64,000 nucleotides of DNA from contig NW_002476507.1 of NCBI RefSeq assembly GCF_000189635.1, positions 1 to 64,000 of the forward strand, written 5' to 3'. Below the pieces are notes generated by a model that was not told the DNA's origin, made no database searches, and saw nothing but the letters and a program-made list of their open reading frames with translations. Positions within the stretch are counted from its first letter, which is position 1, and every line of letters begins with the position of its first letter. Shown piece after piece: positions 38,011 to 49,643 of the stretch. The stretch comes from Tetrahymena thermophila SB210 (lineage: Eukaryota; Ciliophora; Oligohymenophorea; Hymenostomatida; Tetrahymenidae). A program made the translations under genes and the position numbers.

Positions 38011-39458
38011 TTTCCGCTTTTTTCTAAAAATATCAGATACGAAATACAACAATCTTTCTTATTTATTTTATCAAGCTATTCTTTTAATTAAGTAAAACAT
38101 AACAAATAAATAGAAGAATTCTAATGAAGCTTGTTTGATTTATTTTAAATATTACTTATTGATACATTTGTTTATGAATTATTTTTTACCTTCTTTTTTC
38201 TTCTGTTAAAGTAAATTTCATTTTAACCACTCAATAAATAAATGAATAGTTGAAATATGTGAATAATAAATATTAATTCAATTTAAGTATTTTCATCCAT
38301 TAGAATTTGTTTTTATAAATTAAAATCTAATCTTTATAAAAATTTGTAACTAAAATATTGTTAACATCAATTAATCAACAGAAAAAATTCAACTAAAATG
38401 ATTTTGCTCCATTTTTAAAAAATGATTAATAGTTAAAATAAGTGTGTGTTTTCTTTAAATTAATTTTATTAATTACTAGTTAAATTTATTTTTAATTATT
38501 TTTTTGCAGAGATAAAATAAAAAATGTAATATTTATTACTCTCTATTTTATAAATTTATTTAAAAATTATCTTTCTTAATTTTGTGACTAAAAATTGTCA
38601 AATGTAAAAAACACAATTTTTAAATTCAATTTTTTATTTTATAATAAATTCTGGATATTTTTATAAATTATTAATTATTAAAGAAAGCAGCATAAATATA
38701 ATAAGCTGCCTAGCACCCAACGCATTTATTTCTTTAATAATTTATCAAATTTTTTTTTTTACTAATTTTAATTTGATTAACCTACAATCCTACAATAACT
38801 TTTTTTTAGATAAATATACAAGATACTTTATATATTATTTTATTTATGAAATTAGTGTAGATATAAACTATTGTATTCTTTATATTTTGAAAGATCATCT
38901 TTTCTCTATTTAGCTCATTATAAATAATTATTGATTATTCGGTTTCCACAAATTGCTAATAAGATATTAAATGAATTTTTTATAAAAATACATTTCCATA
39001 AAATTAGATTGATAGTTTGTTTGATCTATATTTTTCAACGAAGATTTAGAAAAATAGAAAAGGTTATTAAGTATTTACAACTCTTAATCTTTTTACTTTT
39101 AACTATAAAGCTTATATTCTTTACTATTTATATTTTTAGGAAATAAAAATATCATTTTATTAAAATAATTCAAGTAAAAAATTAAAAAAAACTTTATATC
39201 AAAATTATAAAGTAGTATTTTAATTATATATACATATTTATTTTATTTTCAAAAATCCATATACTCCTTGCTATATTTTATAAATATTCTTTAGTATTAT
39301 CACTTAATAGATACAAGCTATTTCAAATTTAATGTACACTTAAAATAAAGAGAAAATTTAATAGTAAAAAATAATTGAAATTATTATCTTCGAAAAGCAA
39401 CATAAGAATATTTAAATATTAAGTTAAGATTAAATTTATAAATAAAATATTATTGAAA
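38011..39458. other. Divergent intergenic region
   Basis: About 1.4 kb separates the start of the receptor-like gene (minus) and DPM2 (plus), so both promoters lie here. It is AT-rich with T and A runs. A standard-code ORF at 38931-39146 has no family resemblance and looks like background. Confidence 0.55.
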
Positions 39459-39686
39459 ATGTCTATCATAGGTTTAGGATTTATAGGAGCAGCTGCTCTA
39501 ATTTTTGTTTATTGCTCTGTCTGGATATTTGCTACTCCTTTCTTGCCTGCGTAAAATCCAATTCAAAAATTCTTTTTACCAATTTCAGTCTTAACAATTG
39601 GCCCACATATTTTGCTTTTAGTAGCCCTACTTGGAGTAGCAGCATTTTTAGTGAAATCAAATGCTGATAAAAAGAAAAAGAATTGA
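39459..39686 (+). CDS. DPM2: Dolichol-phosphate mannosyltransferase regulatory subunit DPM2
   Basis: This is an intronless gene of 75 residues, ATG 39459 to TGA 39684-39686, about the usual DPM2 length. It has two membrane helices: a first with G-L-G-F-I-G-A-A-A-L-I-F-V-Y-C, then a loop with F-L-P-A-Q-N-P-I-Q-K-F-F-L-P (matching the conserved K/YFLP of DPM2), then a second helix ending in a lysine-rich tail (K-S-N-A-D-K-K-K-K-N). DPM2 is a small ER membrane subunit that stabilises dolichol-phosphate-mannose synthase, which supplies mannose for N-glycans, GPI anchors and O-mannosylation. The lysine tail is consistent with ER retention. The family match is clear despite the small size. Confidence 0.88.
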
Positions 39687-41467
39687 TTGCATGATATTAA
39701 ATTGCCAAACTCTATATTTCCAAGCTACTTAGTGTTATATTTGTATATCTTAAAGTATTAAATGTTAATATAAATTTACTTGAGCTTTAAATGGTGTGAT
39801 AATCGATAAATGATAATTTATTATTTAAGATCGTCTAAAAATTGATATTCATAATTAAAATATTTATCAATTCAGCTTAATTAATAATAATTTTTATTAA
39901 TGTAATTTATTTTATTTCTTTTTTATATTTAGAACATTTTAAAATATTTTTAAACATTTTTTTATATAAATCTTCAAGCAAAAATATTTGTAAATGCTAT
40001 TGATATAATAAAAATTTTGTTCTATTTTTCCCTAAAAAAGATATTAGCATCAACATTTAAATTTTAAGTATTTAATTTGAATAATTTTAAAGTTTAGCTA
40101 TATAAGTAAGTATTTTTTATGGAAATATAAATGATTTTATAATTTAAAATATAAATTAATTTAATATTTTTGTAATTATCTCATTTATAAATATACTTTT
40201 TTAGCTATAAATTTAAATATATTTTATTTAAAAACAATTAAATAGTTTATTAATTTATTATAAATGCAAAGAAAGGGCTTGTTGTTTTTTTTTTTTACAT
40301 AAATTTTTTAGTTAAAAAACATAAATTTGTTCACCTCCTTAAAATAATTTATTAAGTAACTATTCACCATTAGGAACTCTTAAAATTTGGAGAAGGGATT
40401 GGTGATAATTAATTAGAATAAATTTTATTTAATATTAAAGCTTTGTAAAAATATTTTTACAATAGAATGATTAAAATTTATAGCTTAAATAAACTTTTTT
40501 TTAAAAAAAGTAAGTATTCATATTTTAATAATTAAATATAAAAATTAAAGTTAAGTACAGATAAATAAAATATAGAGAGTAGCTATAGTTTTTTATTGAT
40601 AATAGCATATTTTCTTTTAATTAATTTTAAACCTATTAAATATAATTGAAAAAAAAAAAATAATTTCTGAAAAATAATAAAAAATTACATTGAAAGATAA
40701 TAACGGTTTTTATATTTTAAATAAATTTAAACTTAAATAATTCGACAAAAATTAAAATTACTTACTAGAATAAAATATATATTTAACTCAATATTATAAA
40801 TGAGACTTTTATTATAACAAAATGCTATTTACAAATTATGTTTTTTTTTTATTTTATATTTTTTGAATATTTTTTATTAATTTAATGTTTGTTTGTTATT
40901 GAGTGATGAGTGATGCTATTTTAAAAAATAAAAGTATCTATTTTAAAAAAAATATAACATCTCAAAATATTTCCTATCATCAGCTAATGAAAAATATCAA
41001 TGCATTTTTAATAGAAAAGGTAAGCAGTTATCATAAGCATCAATATAATTTGATGGATTTATTTTATTGGTGGATATAAAAATTATTATTATGTTTACGA
41101 AATTGATTAACTTTTATTGATTTACTTAAAATTAAATATTTGAATAGATTTATTTATCTCAATTCTATTGAAAGACATTTTTTATATCATAATTACTGTC
41201 TTAATTATTTAATAACTTCTGATTAGATTGTATCTTTTTACTCTGGTTTATTTAAAGAAAAAAATTATTTTAAAATACTTATTTTTAGAATCATTTAAAT
41301 TTACATTAAATTCATTAGAAATGTTATTTGATGGACTCTTGTTCGTGTTAAAATCTAAATTTAAAAATAAAATTTATTAGCTATTTTTAATTAATCATTA
41401 ATAAATATTAATAAATGTAATTAATTTTTATGTAAATCTGTTTAAATATTAAATTAATGTTAAATAT
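39687..41467. other. Convergent intergenic region, extremely AT-rich
   Basis: About 1.8 kb lies between DPM2 (plus) and the minus-strand gene ending at 41468. It is among the most AT-rich parts of the window, with many homopolymer runs. I see no gene, RNA or repeat array. Confidence 0.55.
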
Positions 41468-43268
41468 TCAAATAAGATTTATTTATTTACTTCTTAACAA
41501 TTTTTTTTAAGGTTAAAGAAAGTATTTAATGTTAAAGTCGCCTTTTTAATGCTTGATTTAATTTATATTTTTAGGTGCCTCTTAGCAGATATTCTGACTT
41601 ATTTTATCTATTTATTTCAAGGGTTTGTTGATTTAATTTTAAATATCAGCAGCTGCATTATGTTAATAGGTTTATGGATTAATTTTATTATTTATGGATT
41701 TTACAGATTTTTTCTCTGGTGATATATTATATAGATTTTTAATTGGACTGGAACCTGCTCTATTTTGCACTATATTTTTAAGAGAGCAAAGAGAAGAAGC
41801 AGAAGATGAAGAAGAAGATGAAGTAGTATAATCTTTAAAGTCAACACTTTTATAGTCTTATAATATAGATAATCTTTTCTCTCTTAGTGCATTTCCTTGA
41901 ATCCTACATATTTTTAAATGACTTCTGAGCGAATCGGTTGATTCATTTGTACTTTTTTAAATATTATTGGTTTGATGATCTTGATTGATATCGTTTTTTT
42001 CGAGCACTGATCCTTAAGATTATTAAACAATTGACTATGATTAAAGAATTTTTTAAGGTTCTTTATTGTCTTATTTCATTATTTGGTTTTGAAATTTTTC
42101 AATTTATTAAAGAATTTTTCCTTCTCTAAAAAACACATAATCTTAAATACTTGCCTCATTTTCGTTTGGCCTCTAAGGACTTAATCTATTAATTTCTAGT
42201 GTGTTTAGATCATTTTAATCCTTGAGTATATGTGACTCAGAAAATGCTGCTCTCTGTTTGCTAAGTATTTTATTTATACAGCTTTTTTTTAATTTTTTAA
42301 ATAAATAATGCTTTTAGTGTGAGCTATTTATATCTTAAGATTAATTTCTCTCTAAAGCTTTTGTTTCTATTTTTTGCTATAGGATAGAATAGCTACTTAG
42401 TGATTTTTATGGTGAAAAACCTTAATCGTTTTCTGAAACTATATCCTCTAATCCTCTATATAAAGGGATTATTTTATTATTTAGGCTTCTGAGAGATAAT
42501 ATTTTTTAGTTCGGTTCTCTTTTTTTTTGAGAAGAAGCATAATTAGATTCATCTGTAGATGGCAGCAAATATTATTCTTTAGAATGACTTCCTCTTGCCT
42601 TTAAGTTAGTTTAATTTTTATATTCACAATTCAAAGAAAATTATTCAGCTACACTATTGTCAGTTTTACTAGTTTTTCTGACTTTTCTTTTGAAGATTTT
42701 CTTGATTTTAATTAGTTAAAAATTAATTAGTCTTTCATATTTATTTTATGCTTTGATATATTAATATTATTTAATTCTAGTAATCAATTATAAATCATAT
42801 ATACTTATAATGAGAATTCCTTATACATAGAAAATAATAAATTAGGAAAGTAAAAAATACTTACAATATTTTTTTCTTTGTCAAAATCGCATTTTTAGTA
42901 GGATTAGTCTTATTTTTAAATTAATTTATTTGATTCAACATTATCAAAGTCTTCAACTGCTTCTGTAAGCAATTTATTTTGTGGCAAAACATAGCGAGCC
43001 TTTTTCTATAGATAAAAAATTAAGTAAATCAAACTTATTTTTGAAATTATATCATAAATCTATCAATCTGTCTGTAAGAAATAAATCTAATTAGTAAAGA
43101 GGTAAAAATGAAGAAGAAAATTACCTGGGTAATGTTAACTGGGATATTAAATATTAGTTTTACAGAATCTTTTTAAACTTGATTATTTTGTAGAGAATTT
43201 GAATTACCAAGCTACTATGATAATTTCACTCTAAGCACTTTCTCAACTTTTCGTTCTACTTAAGTCAT
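41468..43268 (-). CDS. Hypothetical basic Ser/Gln-rich protein, 505 aa
   Basis: Three exons on the minus strand (43268-43125, 43005-42865, 42700-41468) sum to 506 codons with all junctions in phase 0. The protein starts M-T-Q-V-E-R-K-V-E-K and is rich in Lys, Gln and Ser. There is a basic patch K-I-F-K-R-K-V-R-K near the start of exon 3 and a serine cluster encoded near 41800 (T-T-S-S-S-S-S-S-S-A-S-S). I see no transmembrane helix, signal peptide or known domain. Codon composition and clean splice phases support a real gene; function is unknown. It is divergent from the PhoD-like gene across an 850-bp spacer. Confidence 0.75.
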
Positions 43269-44120
43269 TGAAATAAATTTTGTTAATAATTAATTTGAGT
43301 AAGATGTTATTCTTCTTATTATTATAATTATTAATCTTTGAATATAATTATTATTTTTCAGATATTTGTGGAATTATCTAGCTCTAAGGTGCATTTCAAA
43401 TCTATCAATCAATCAATTGATCAATCAAACAAAAATACAAATTAAATTCCTATCAAAAATATTTAAATTGTTCATTCTTGTATGCATTGATGAATGAGAA
43501 AAGCATAATTAGTAAAGTAAATGATGATAGTACCCATCAAAATCCCTAAAGCAAAGTAAATTTTTTTCTTCTGGTAAATAGATCAATTTTAAAACAATCT
43601 TACTTATTTGTTAAATAACAATTCTCATCAAAGTAAACATAAGTATAGTATGAAGTTTGAAAAACTAAATAAAATTTTTGTATTTAATTTACAATTAAAA
43701 AAATAAAATAAAAGAACTATTTGAGTTTATATTTTATTTCCATTTCAATTCTAACAATAAGAATTCTTAATTCATAAAATAAATCAAACCATTTGAGAAA
43801 ACAAAAAATTTAGTAATTAAAATTTTTTTCAACTAAATAAATTTATTGATTATCTCCTATTCTTATTTTTGCTTTATATATCTTTTTCTTTTTCATATCA
43901 GCACGTTCATTATTTGCTTATCTGTTCATTTTTGTAGGTTTTATTGATATATTTTATTATTTGTTTAAATAACTTAAATAATTATTAAAATTTTATTAAA
44001 AATTCTTAAAAGTTTAATAATATTTACATTTTAAATTCAAAAAATTAATAGTTTTAGATATTGTTTAAATTAATAATATTGAATACTAATATTTCTACTT
44101 TTAAAAAATTAAAAAATTAA
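43269..44120. other. Divergent intergenic region
   Basis: AT-rich spacer between the starts of a minus-strand and a plus-strand gene; both promoters must lie here. It contains a TCAA-type short repeat near 43407-43430. Nothing else was recognised. Confidence 0.55.
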
Positions 44121-45670
44121 ATGATTAAAGGCTTTAGATTTTAATAGGCTATTAGCCAGTTATTCTAGTCTCTAGCATTACTTTAAATATTTTTCATCCT
44201 CTAAGCTTTTGGATAAGAGGTAATACCTACGAAGAACAAAGGCTAAATAAAGTTTGCATTTGGGTCTTGCAACAAATTTACACCGGACTAGCAAAGTGAA
44301 ATATTTGATAAAATTGCACTTTAAAATCCAGATTCTTTTGCATGGTTAGGAGATGCTGCTTATATTGATATAAGAAAATTTATTCATTATTGGGAACCAG
44401 ATCCTAGTGAGGAATCCATAAAAAGAAAATTTGATAATGTTGTAGAAGATTAGCATTATAAAAAGCTTCTGAAAACAAATGCTAAAATAATTGGAGTTTG
44501 GGATGATCACGACTACAATATAAATGATGGAGGAAAAGATTTTCAAGGCAAATATATAATATAACGACTTTATTTAGATTTTTTAAATGAACCATCTGAT
44601 AGCCCTCGCAGAAGTAATTAGAATGGCATCTATGTTTCATACTATCTTGGAGAAGAAAAAAGGGTAAAAGTAATTTTGCTAGGTGAGTTAATTAATATTT
44701 TATTAAAAGAGATTATTAATGTTTTAATTTTTTTTGATTAATCTATAATATTTATCAGATGTAAGATTCAACAGAGATCATAGGAGAGATCTCAATCCAA
44801 CAGATATGCTAGGAGAAGCATAATGGAAATGGCTTGAAGAAGAGTTAAGTGACAAATCTGTTCTTTTGTATTTGGTTGCAAGTGGCACTTAAGTTATCCC
44901 AGATGATAGATTTTTTTAAGAATAATGGTATAATCCAAGTAGATAAAGGCTTCTTTAGCTCTTTAGAGATAAGAAAGCTCCAGTAGTTTTGCTAAGTGGT
45001 GATATACACTAAGCAGAGTTGATGGAAATGCCATGCTCAGATTAATATTTGGGATATAGCTTAAGGGAAATTACTTCAAGCGGTCTCTCTTTTACTAATA
45101 CAGAAATGACTAGCATATTTCCACTTTTTAAGTACATAATTTAACTCGGTGTTCCTCCTACTTTTTCTAACCATCAATTGGATAGATACCTTGAAAGGTC
45201 AATAAGATTTGAAATTTTATTTTTGTTTTTATAAAGACTTAAAAAATAAAATATAAAGTCTTTAAGTTTATTTTGTTGAAATTTATATTTATTTTAAATT
45301 TAGGAATTATGGTATGGTGAATATTGAATGGAATAATACTGATATCATGAGTTCTACTGTTTAATTGCACATTTATGGTAATATGACTTTAGCTCCTGTC
45401 TTAGCATAAGAATTTAAACTTTATGATTTTCATCCAAATCCTGAAAAAATCAAAGAAAATATAGATTGCCCTACTTATATGTTAACTCCAGCCTAAAGAA
45501 AGGCTTAGAATTTTTTGGTTTTGCTACTAAAATATGACCCAGCAGCTATAATAGTTGCTTTGTTAGGAGGATTACTGTTTATGAATATCTTTAAATTTAT
45601 GAAAGCTATCTTTTCAGCTTGTTGCAGAGGAAATTAGTATAATGTCAATAGAAAAATGAAAAATGATTGA
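44121..45670 (+). CDS. PhoD-like metallophosphatase with C-terminal membrane anchor
   Basis: Three exons (44121-44682, 44759-45197, 45304-45670) sum to 456 codons, 455 residues. A hydrophobic N-terminus (about 10-32) looks like a signal peptide. Metal-site motifs of the PhoD/calcineurin-like family are present in order: F-G-S-C-N-K (about 46), W-L-G-D-A-A-Y-I-D (about 74), G-V-W-D-D-H-D-Y-N (about 126) and L-S-G-D-I-H-Q-A-E (about 266). The C-terminus has one hydrophobic helix (A-I-I-V-A-L-L-G-G-L-L-F, about 410) followed by a short Cys/Lys-rich tail. Family members hydrolyse phosphomonoesters or phosphodiesters. The layout suggests a type I membrane enzyme facing the lumen or outside. The second intron begins GTCAAT, an unusual donor. 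Confidence 0.9.
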
Positions 45671-46137
45671 TGTTCTTGAATATTTAAACAATTCCTTTAC
45701 CTAAATATAATTATAAAAACTTGTTTGTTTAAATTATTTTGCTTATTAGTAAACATCTACTTTCAAAAATTAAATAAATTTTAATATATTTAAAATAATT
45801 TTTTATGAAAATGAATTCATATAAAATAAAAACAATTAAATTCACTTTTTAATAAAAATAATATTTTTTATTTTCAAAAATTATATTTTTTTTTACTATT
45901 TTATGTGTTGAGTGAATAATATAATAGGCTAATCATAAATGGATATTTTTACAAAAAAAAACAAAACTTATTCAATAATTTTAAAAATAAAAATTAAAAA
46001 TTTTAAATTTTACAAAGATTAATAAAAATTATTTTTAAAAAACTATATTTTTTACAAATTATTAGTGAGTTAGTTATGTTAGATTTAAATTTTGTGCATT
46101 TATTTTTATATTTGGCTTATAATAAATATATTTGTAA
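45671..46137. other. Convergent intergenic region
   Basis: About 470 bp of AT-rich DNA lies between two genes ending toward each other. Only presumed 3' untranslated sequence is seen here. Confidence 0.55.
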
Positions 46138-47712
46138 TCAGAAATTTAAGGCTATCAATTCTGCTTCGTTTACAATCAGCTCGATTTCGTCCCCGCTAGA
46201 GCAAAGGTTAACACAGGGGACAATTTCATCAGTAGGTAAAAAATCTACTTCAAGAGTGTATTTTTCATTTGATTTACCTTTTAGGAATTTAAGCTTTTTT
46301 TCTTGTGGATCAAATTCTAAGTAAATTGTATCTCCTGTTATAAAGTGGAAGGATTTATTTTAAGAGTTTTATTCTGATTTAGAATGTGACCAAGTATAGC
46401 CATTGCCTGATAACAAATAAGAGCCGTGACCAATTTTAGAATATTTAAAGTGGTAATTAAATCCTTTAATAATGCTTGACAAACATATTCCTATCCCGAT
46501 CCATCCTATAAGACTCTTAATCTTAAAACCCCACCTGAGACGGCCATTTTGAGGTAAGTTTGGCTCTAACAAACAAAACCTCTATCCACTAGATTCATTT
46601 TATGTTTAGTGAGCTAAATTAGGAGATTTTATTTATATTGAAGTTCCTTTTAACTTATCTGAAAAGCGTAATTATTTCAGAAAGCCTGATAGGCCAACGC
46701 TCTGTGAAGATGAAATCTAAATGGAAAGTGGTGGGATTTCTCCATATAAAAAATCGCATTTTGATACTAGTGCTTTGAGCTAAACTAATAATCCGTCTGA
46801 CTCTTTACCTGCCATCAATTTTTGCTATCTTGATTCGCATATTTATACAACATGGTTTAGGTCAAACTTATAATAGCTTTTAAAGCTATCATTCTAATCA
46901 AATCCAATAATCTTTAGTACTTCTTTTATATCTTGGGAGCCTTGAGTTATATAGTTATTGTTTCTTTTATTTCTTCTATTATTTTTCGGTTCTTATTGAT
47001 CTTTATTTAATATATTCAAAACGTTTTCTTCATTGAAGGGATTTGATAGCTACACAGTTGTATCCTAAATTGTTGAGGAATAGTTTGACAAAGATTTTAA
47101 AAGCTTCTAAAAGCAAGTTTCTTCTAAATATTGCTTTCTTTAAAGTTCAGATTTAACAGCTTTATAAAACTAATTTATCTTATTCATGCACTCATTAAAC
47201 CCTTCTAAAACTTTTGTTTAGTAATCGTGAAAGTATTTAATCGTTATTTGATGCTATCTATCTATTTCATCAAGATAAAAACCAAATTAGTCTCTATCCA
47301 TGTTCTTATTAGCTTTTAAAGGATCTAATTTTGGGTTTGTCTTTTGCTAAATATGTTAGTAATTCTCTAAATTTGATTTATACTCCTCATTCATGTGGTT
47401 GCTGCTTTAAGAGTTGTCTGTTTACATGCTTTGTAAAGATTCTAAAAAAACTTTAAATGGGATTACTAAATGACCCTAGTGCTTTTCCTATTCACAAAAG
47501 GAGCAAATTAATTCATTTTGATTGCATTTTTCATCAATACATACACAATTTAATAACTCACCAGTGTGATAGCCTCCTTTACTGCAAAACTAGTAAGAAA
47601 TAATTTAAGAAGTTGCTGCTTCATTAATTTTATGGAGTTACAGCTATTATTAAAACTAATCTTATTTTGCGTTTATCTGATTCACCTCCTACAAGTGCTA
47701 AAAACCATTCAT
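46138..47712 (-). CDS. TRIM-like protein: B-box zinc finger, coiled coil, SPRY-like domain
   Basis: The main exon runs from ATG 47712 to TGA 46138-46140 (524 residues) without an intron. Residues about 38-80 form a Cys/His cluster: F-C-S-K-G-G-Y-H, then N-C-V-C-I-D-E-K-C, then L-I-C-S-F-C-E and K-H-Q-G-H, which matches the B-box spacing. A Gln/Lys-rich helical stretch (about 85-330) follows. Residues about 380-524 resemble a SPRY/B30.2 fold, with I-G-I-G-I-C, G-N-G-Y-T-W, T-G-D-T-I-Y-L-E-F-D and a terminal V-N-L-C-S-S-G-D-E-I-E-L. There is no RING in the visible part, so E3 ligase activity cannot be claimed. The frame is open upstream of this ATG to about 47850, so the true start may lie in a 5' exon. 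Confidence 0.8.
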
Positions 47713-47980
47713 TTCTGATAATTATTTATGCTATAACTACTCTGAATTCTTAATCTTAAATTTATTAGGTACTAATTATCTTCTTTGAATACTTTGCCTT
47801 ATTTAGATATGTAAATTTTTAGCTATTCTATATCCGATTTTTCAAAGGATTTTATTCTCAAAAATTTCTTGTAAAATAAAATCTAATTTCTTAATATCTA
47901 TCACTTTTGATAATAAAATCTTGCCTCTCAATATTTTTGATCAAAGAAGTTTTTAAACAAGCTTATTTGAAGGGATACAT
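47713..47980 (-). other. Probable 5' exons of the B-box/SPRY gene, unresolved
   Basis: Upstream of the 47712 ATG, coding-like peptide sense continues but moves between frames. From ATG 47980 one frame reads M-Y-P-F-K-Q-A-C-L-K-T-S and later R-Q-D-F-I-I-K-S-D-R-Y-Q-E. A second frame then reads S-F-E-K-S-D-I-E-Q-L-K-I-Y-I-S-K-Q-G-K. Finally the frame of the main exon reads N-S-E-Q-L-Q-H-K-Q-L-S-E. One short intron of 38 or 44 nt starting at GTATTC would join the last two in phase; the first join is unclear. A decayed 5' end or an assembly indel would look the same. Confidence 0.4.
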
Positions 47981-49643
47981 GAGGATTAACTATAAAAAAA
48001 GAATAAATAACAAGTATCCACTTTATGCTTCTTTAAAATTCTGATGTTTTTAACATATGTAAAGTACATCAATTTTTTCTATTGTTTTTTAAAAATATTT
48101 AATGCTTCAGCATGGAAGCAGCAATCATTTAATCAAAAACTGAAGGACTTAATATTATTCTATTTATAGTGATAGAGGGGATATTTAGCACTTTGAACAT
48201 ATATATATGAGCTTAAATTTTTTGTAAATTGCTTTTTAGCAGTTATCTTAAATATAAAGCAATAAGAATATTAATTATTTTAAATTTTTAATTAAATTTA
48301 TTTTTTAATATGATTCTTTGGGTTTTATGAATTTTATTATTGTTTATTTTTATTGTTTGTTAAGTTGCTTATTTATTTTTTTAAAACAATATTAATTTTT
48401 TAATTTTATAAAAGACTTCCTTAAATATAAAACAATTAGAAACTAATAATCTTAGATGTTTTAAAATTTATTTATTTATTATATTTTAAATTCCTTATTA
48501 ATAATTTATCTTTGTATTTGATTCAAATATTTTACTTTTTATTATTGATACTATTTTTTTAAAATTCTAAGCTATTCTAAAGTATATTAATTAAATATAA
48601 AATATTTAATGAAATAGATCCAAATTTTCTAGTTAAACGCTGGTTGGTTGTTAAGCAATATTTTTACTTAAAATTAATTGATAAAAATTTAAAATATTAA
48701 TGTTTGATATGAATATTGCCATAAAAAATATAGTTTGGGATTAAAAACTTTGTAAAAATAAATAAGATATTTGTTAATTTATTTGTTAATGCATTTATTA
48801 AATGTGGAAACAGATTTCCTATTAAAGAATGCAATTTTTTATTTCATTTTATTGAAATTAGATTAATAAGTTATGACTTTCAGTAAGTTAATAAATTTAT
48901 ATCAAAGAAGTTTTTAAGAATTATTAGTCGTTTGAATAAAATCCACCCATTTAATCTAAATTTAATTAGCTTATCACTGATAATCTTGCTTTCTGCTAAC
49001 ATGAAGGTTTGTAGGAGTTTTATATTAGTCTTCTTTTGCTATAAAACTAATTCAGAATTAAAAAAAATTCATTTCCAAACTTTTTGAAACAAAATATTAA
49101 AATGTGTATAAAATATGAGTTGTAACTTCTCTTTTTTTAATTTTGTGTTGTACTATTATTTGATTTTAACAGCGTTAGAGTTTGTTAATAGATTAAAAAT
49201 TATGAATAAAAAATTTTATTCAAGAAAGCTCTTTAATAAATCAAAAAAAAATATTAAATTTGTATGTTAAATATATTGCAATATTTTTGAAAACTCTAAA
49301 TTTAGAAATAGAAGGTTGATTTAACTTAAGCTGATATTTTTGGTTTATTTTTGTCTACGCTTTTCAATTCTTTTGAGATAAAAATTATTATAGCTACTGC
49401 TAGCATTAAGCGTTTCACCAGTATATAAAAATAACTTAAATAAGATTGCGATAGATTATCTAATTACTGGCAGCTATTTACTTGATCAAATATTGATATT
49501 ATCATAATCTAAAATTTTCTTTTTTTATAAAGAATAAGATAAATTAATAAATTAAATAAACAAAAAAAAGATTAATTTATCTATAGTTATATATCTTCTA
49601 TCTCACTCAACTTAAGATAGCATTAAGCACATTACATTATACC
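47981..49643. other. Divergent intergenic region
   Basis: About 1.7 kb of AT-rich DNA lies between the B-box gene (minus) and the next plus-strand gene. It must contain both promoters. No RNA gene, repeat array or convincing ORF was seen. Confidence 0.55.

Noticed and set aside
38931-39146. 71-codon plus-strand ORF
   Set aside because: Background AT-driven composition in a promoter region; no family resemblance.
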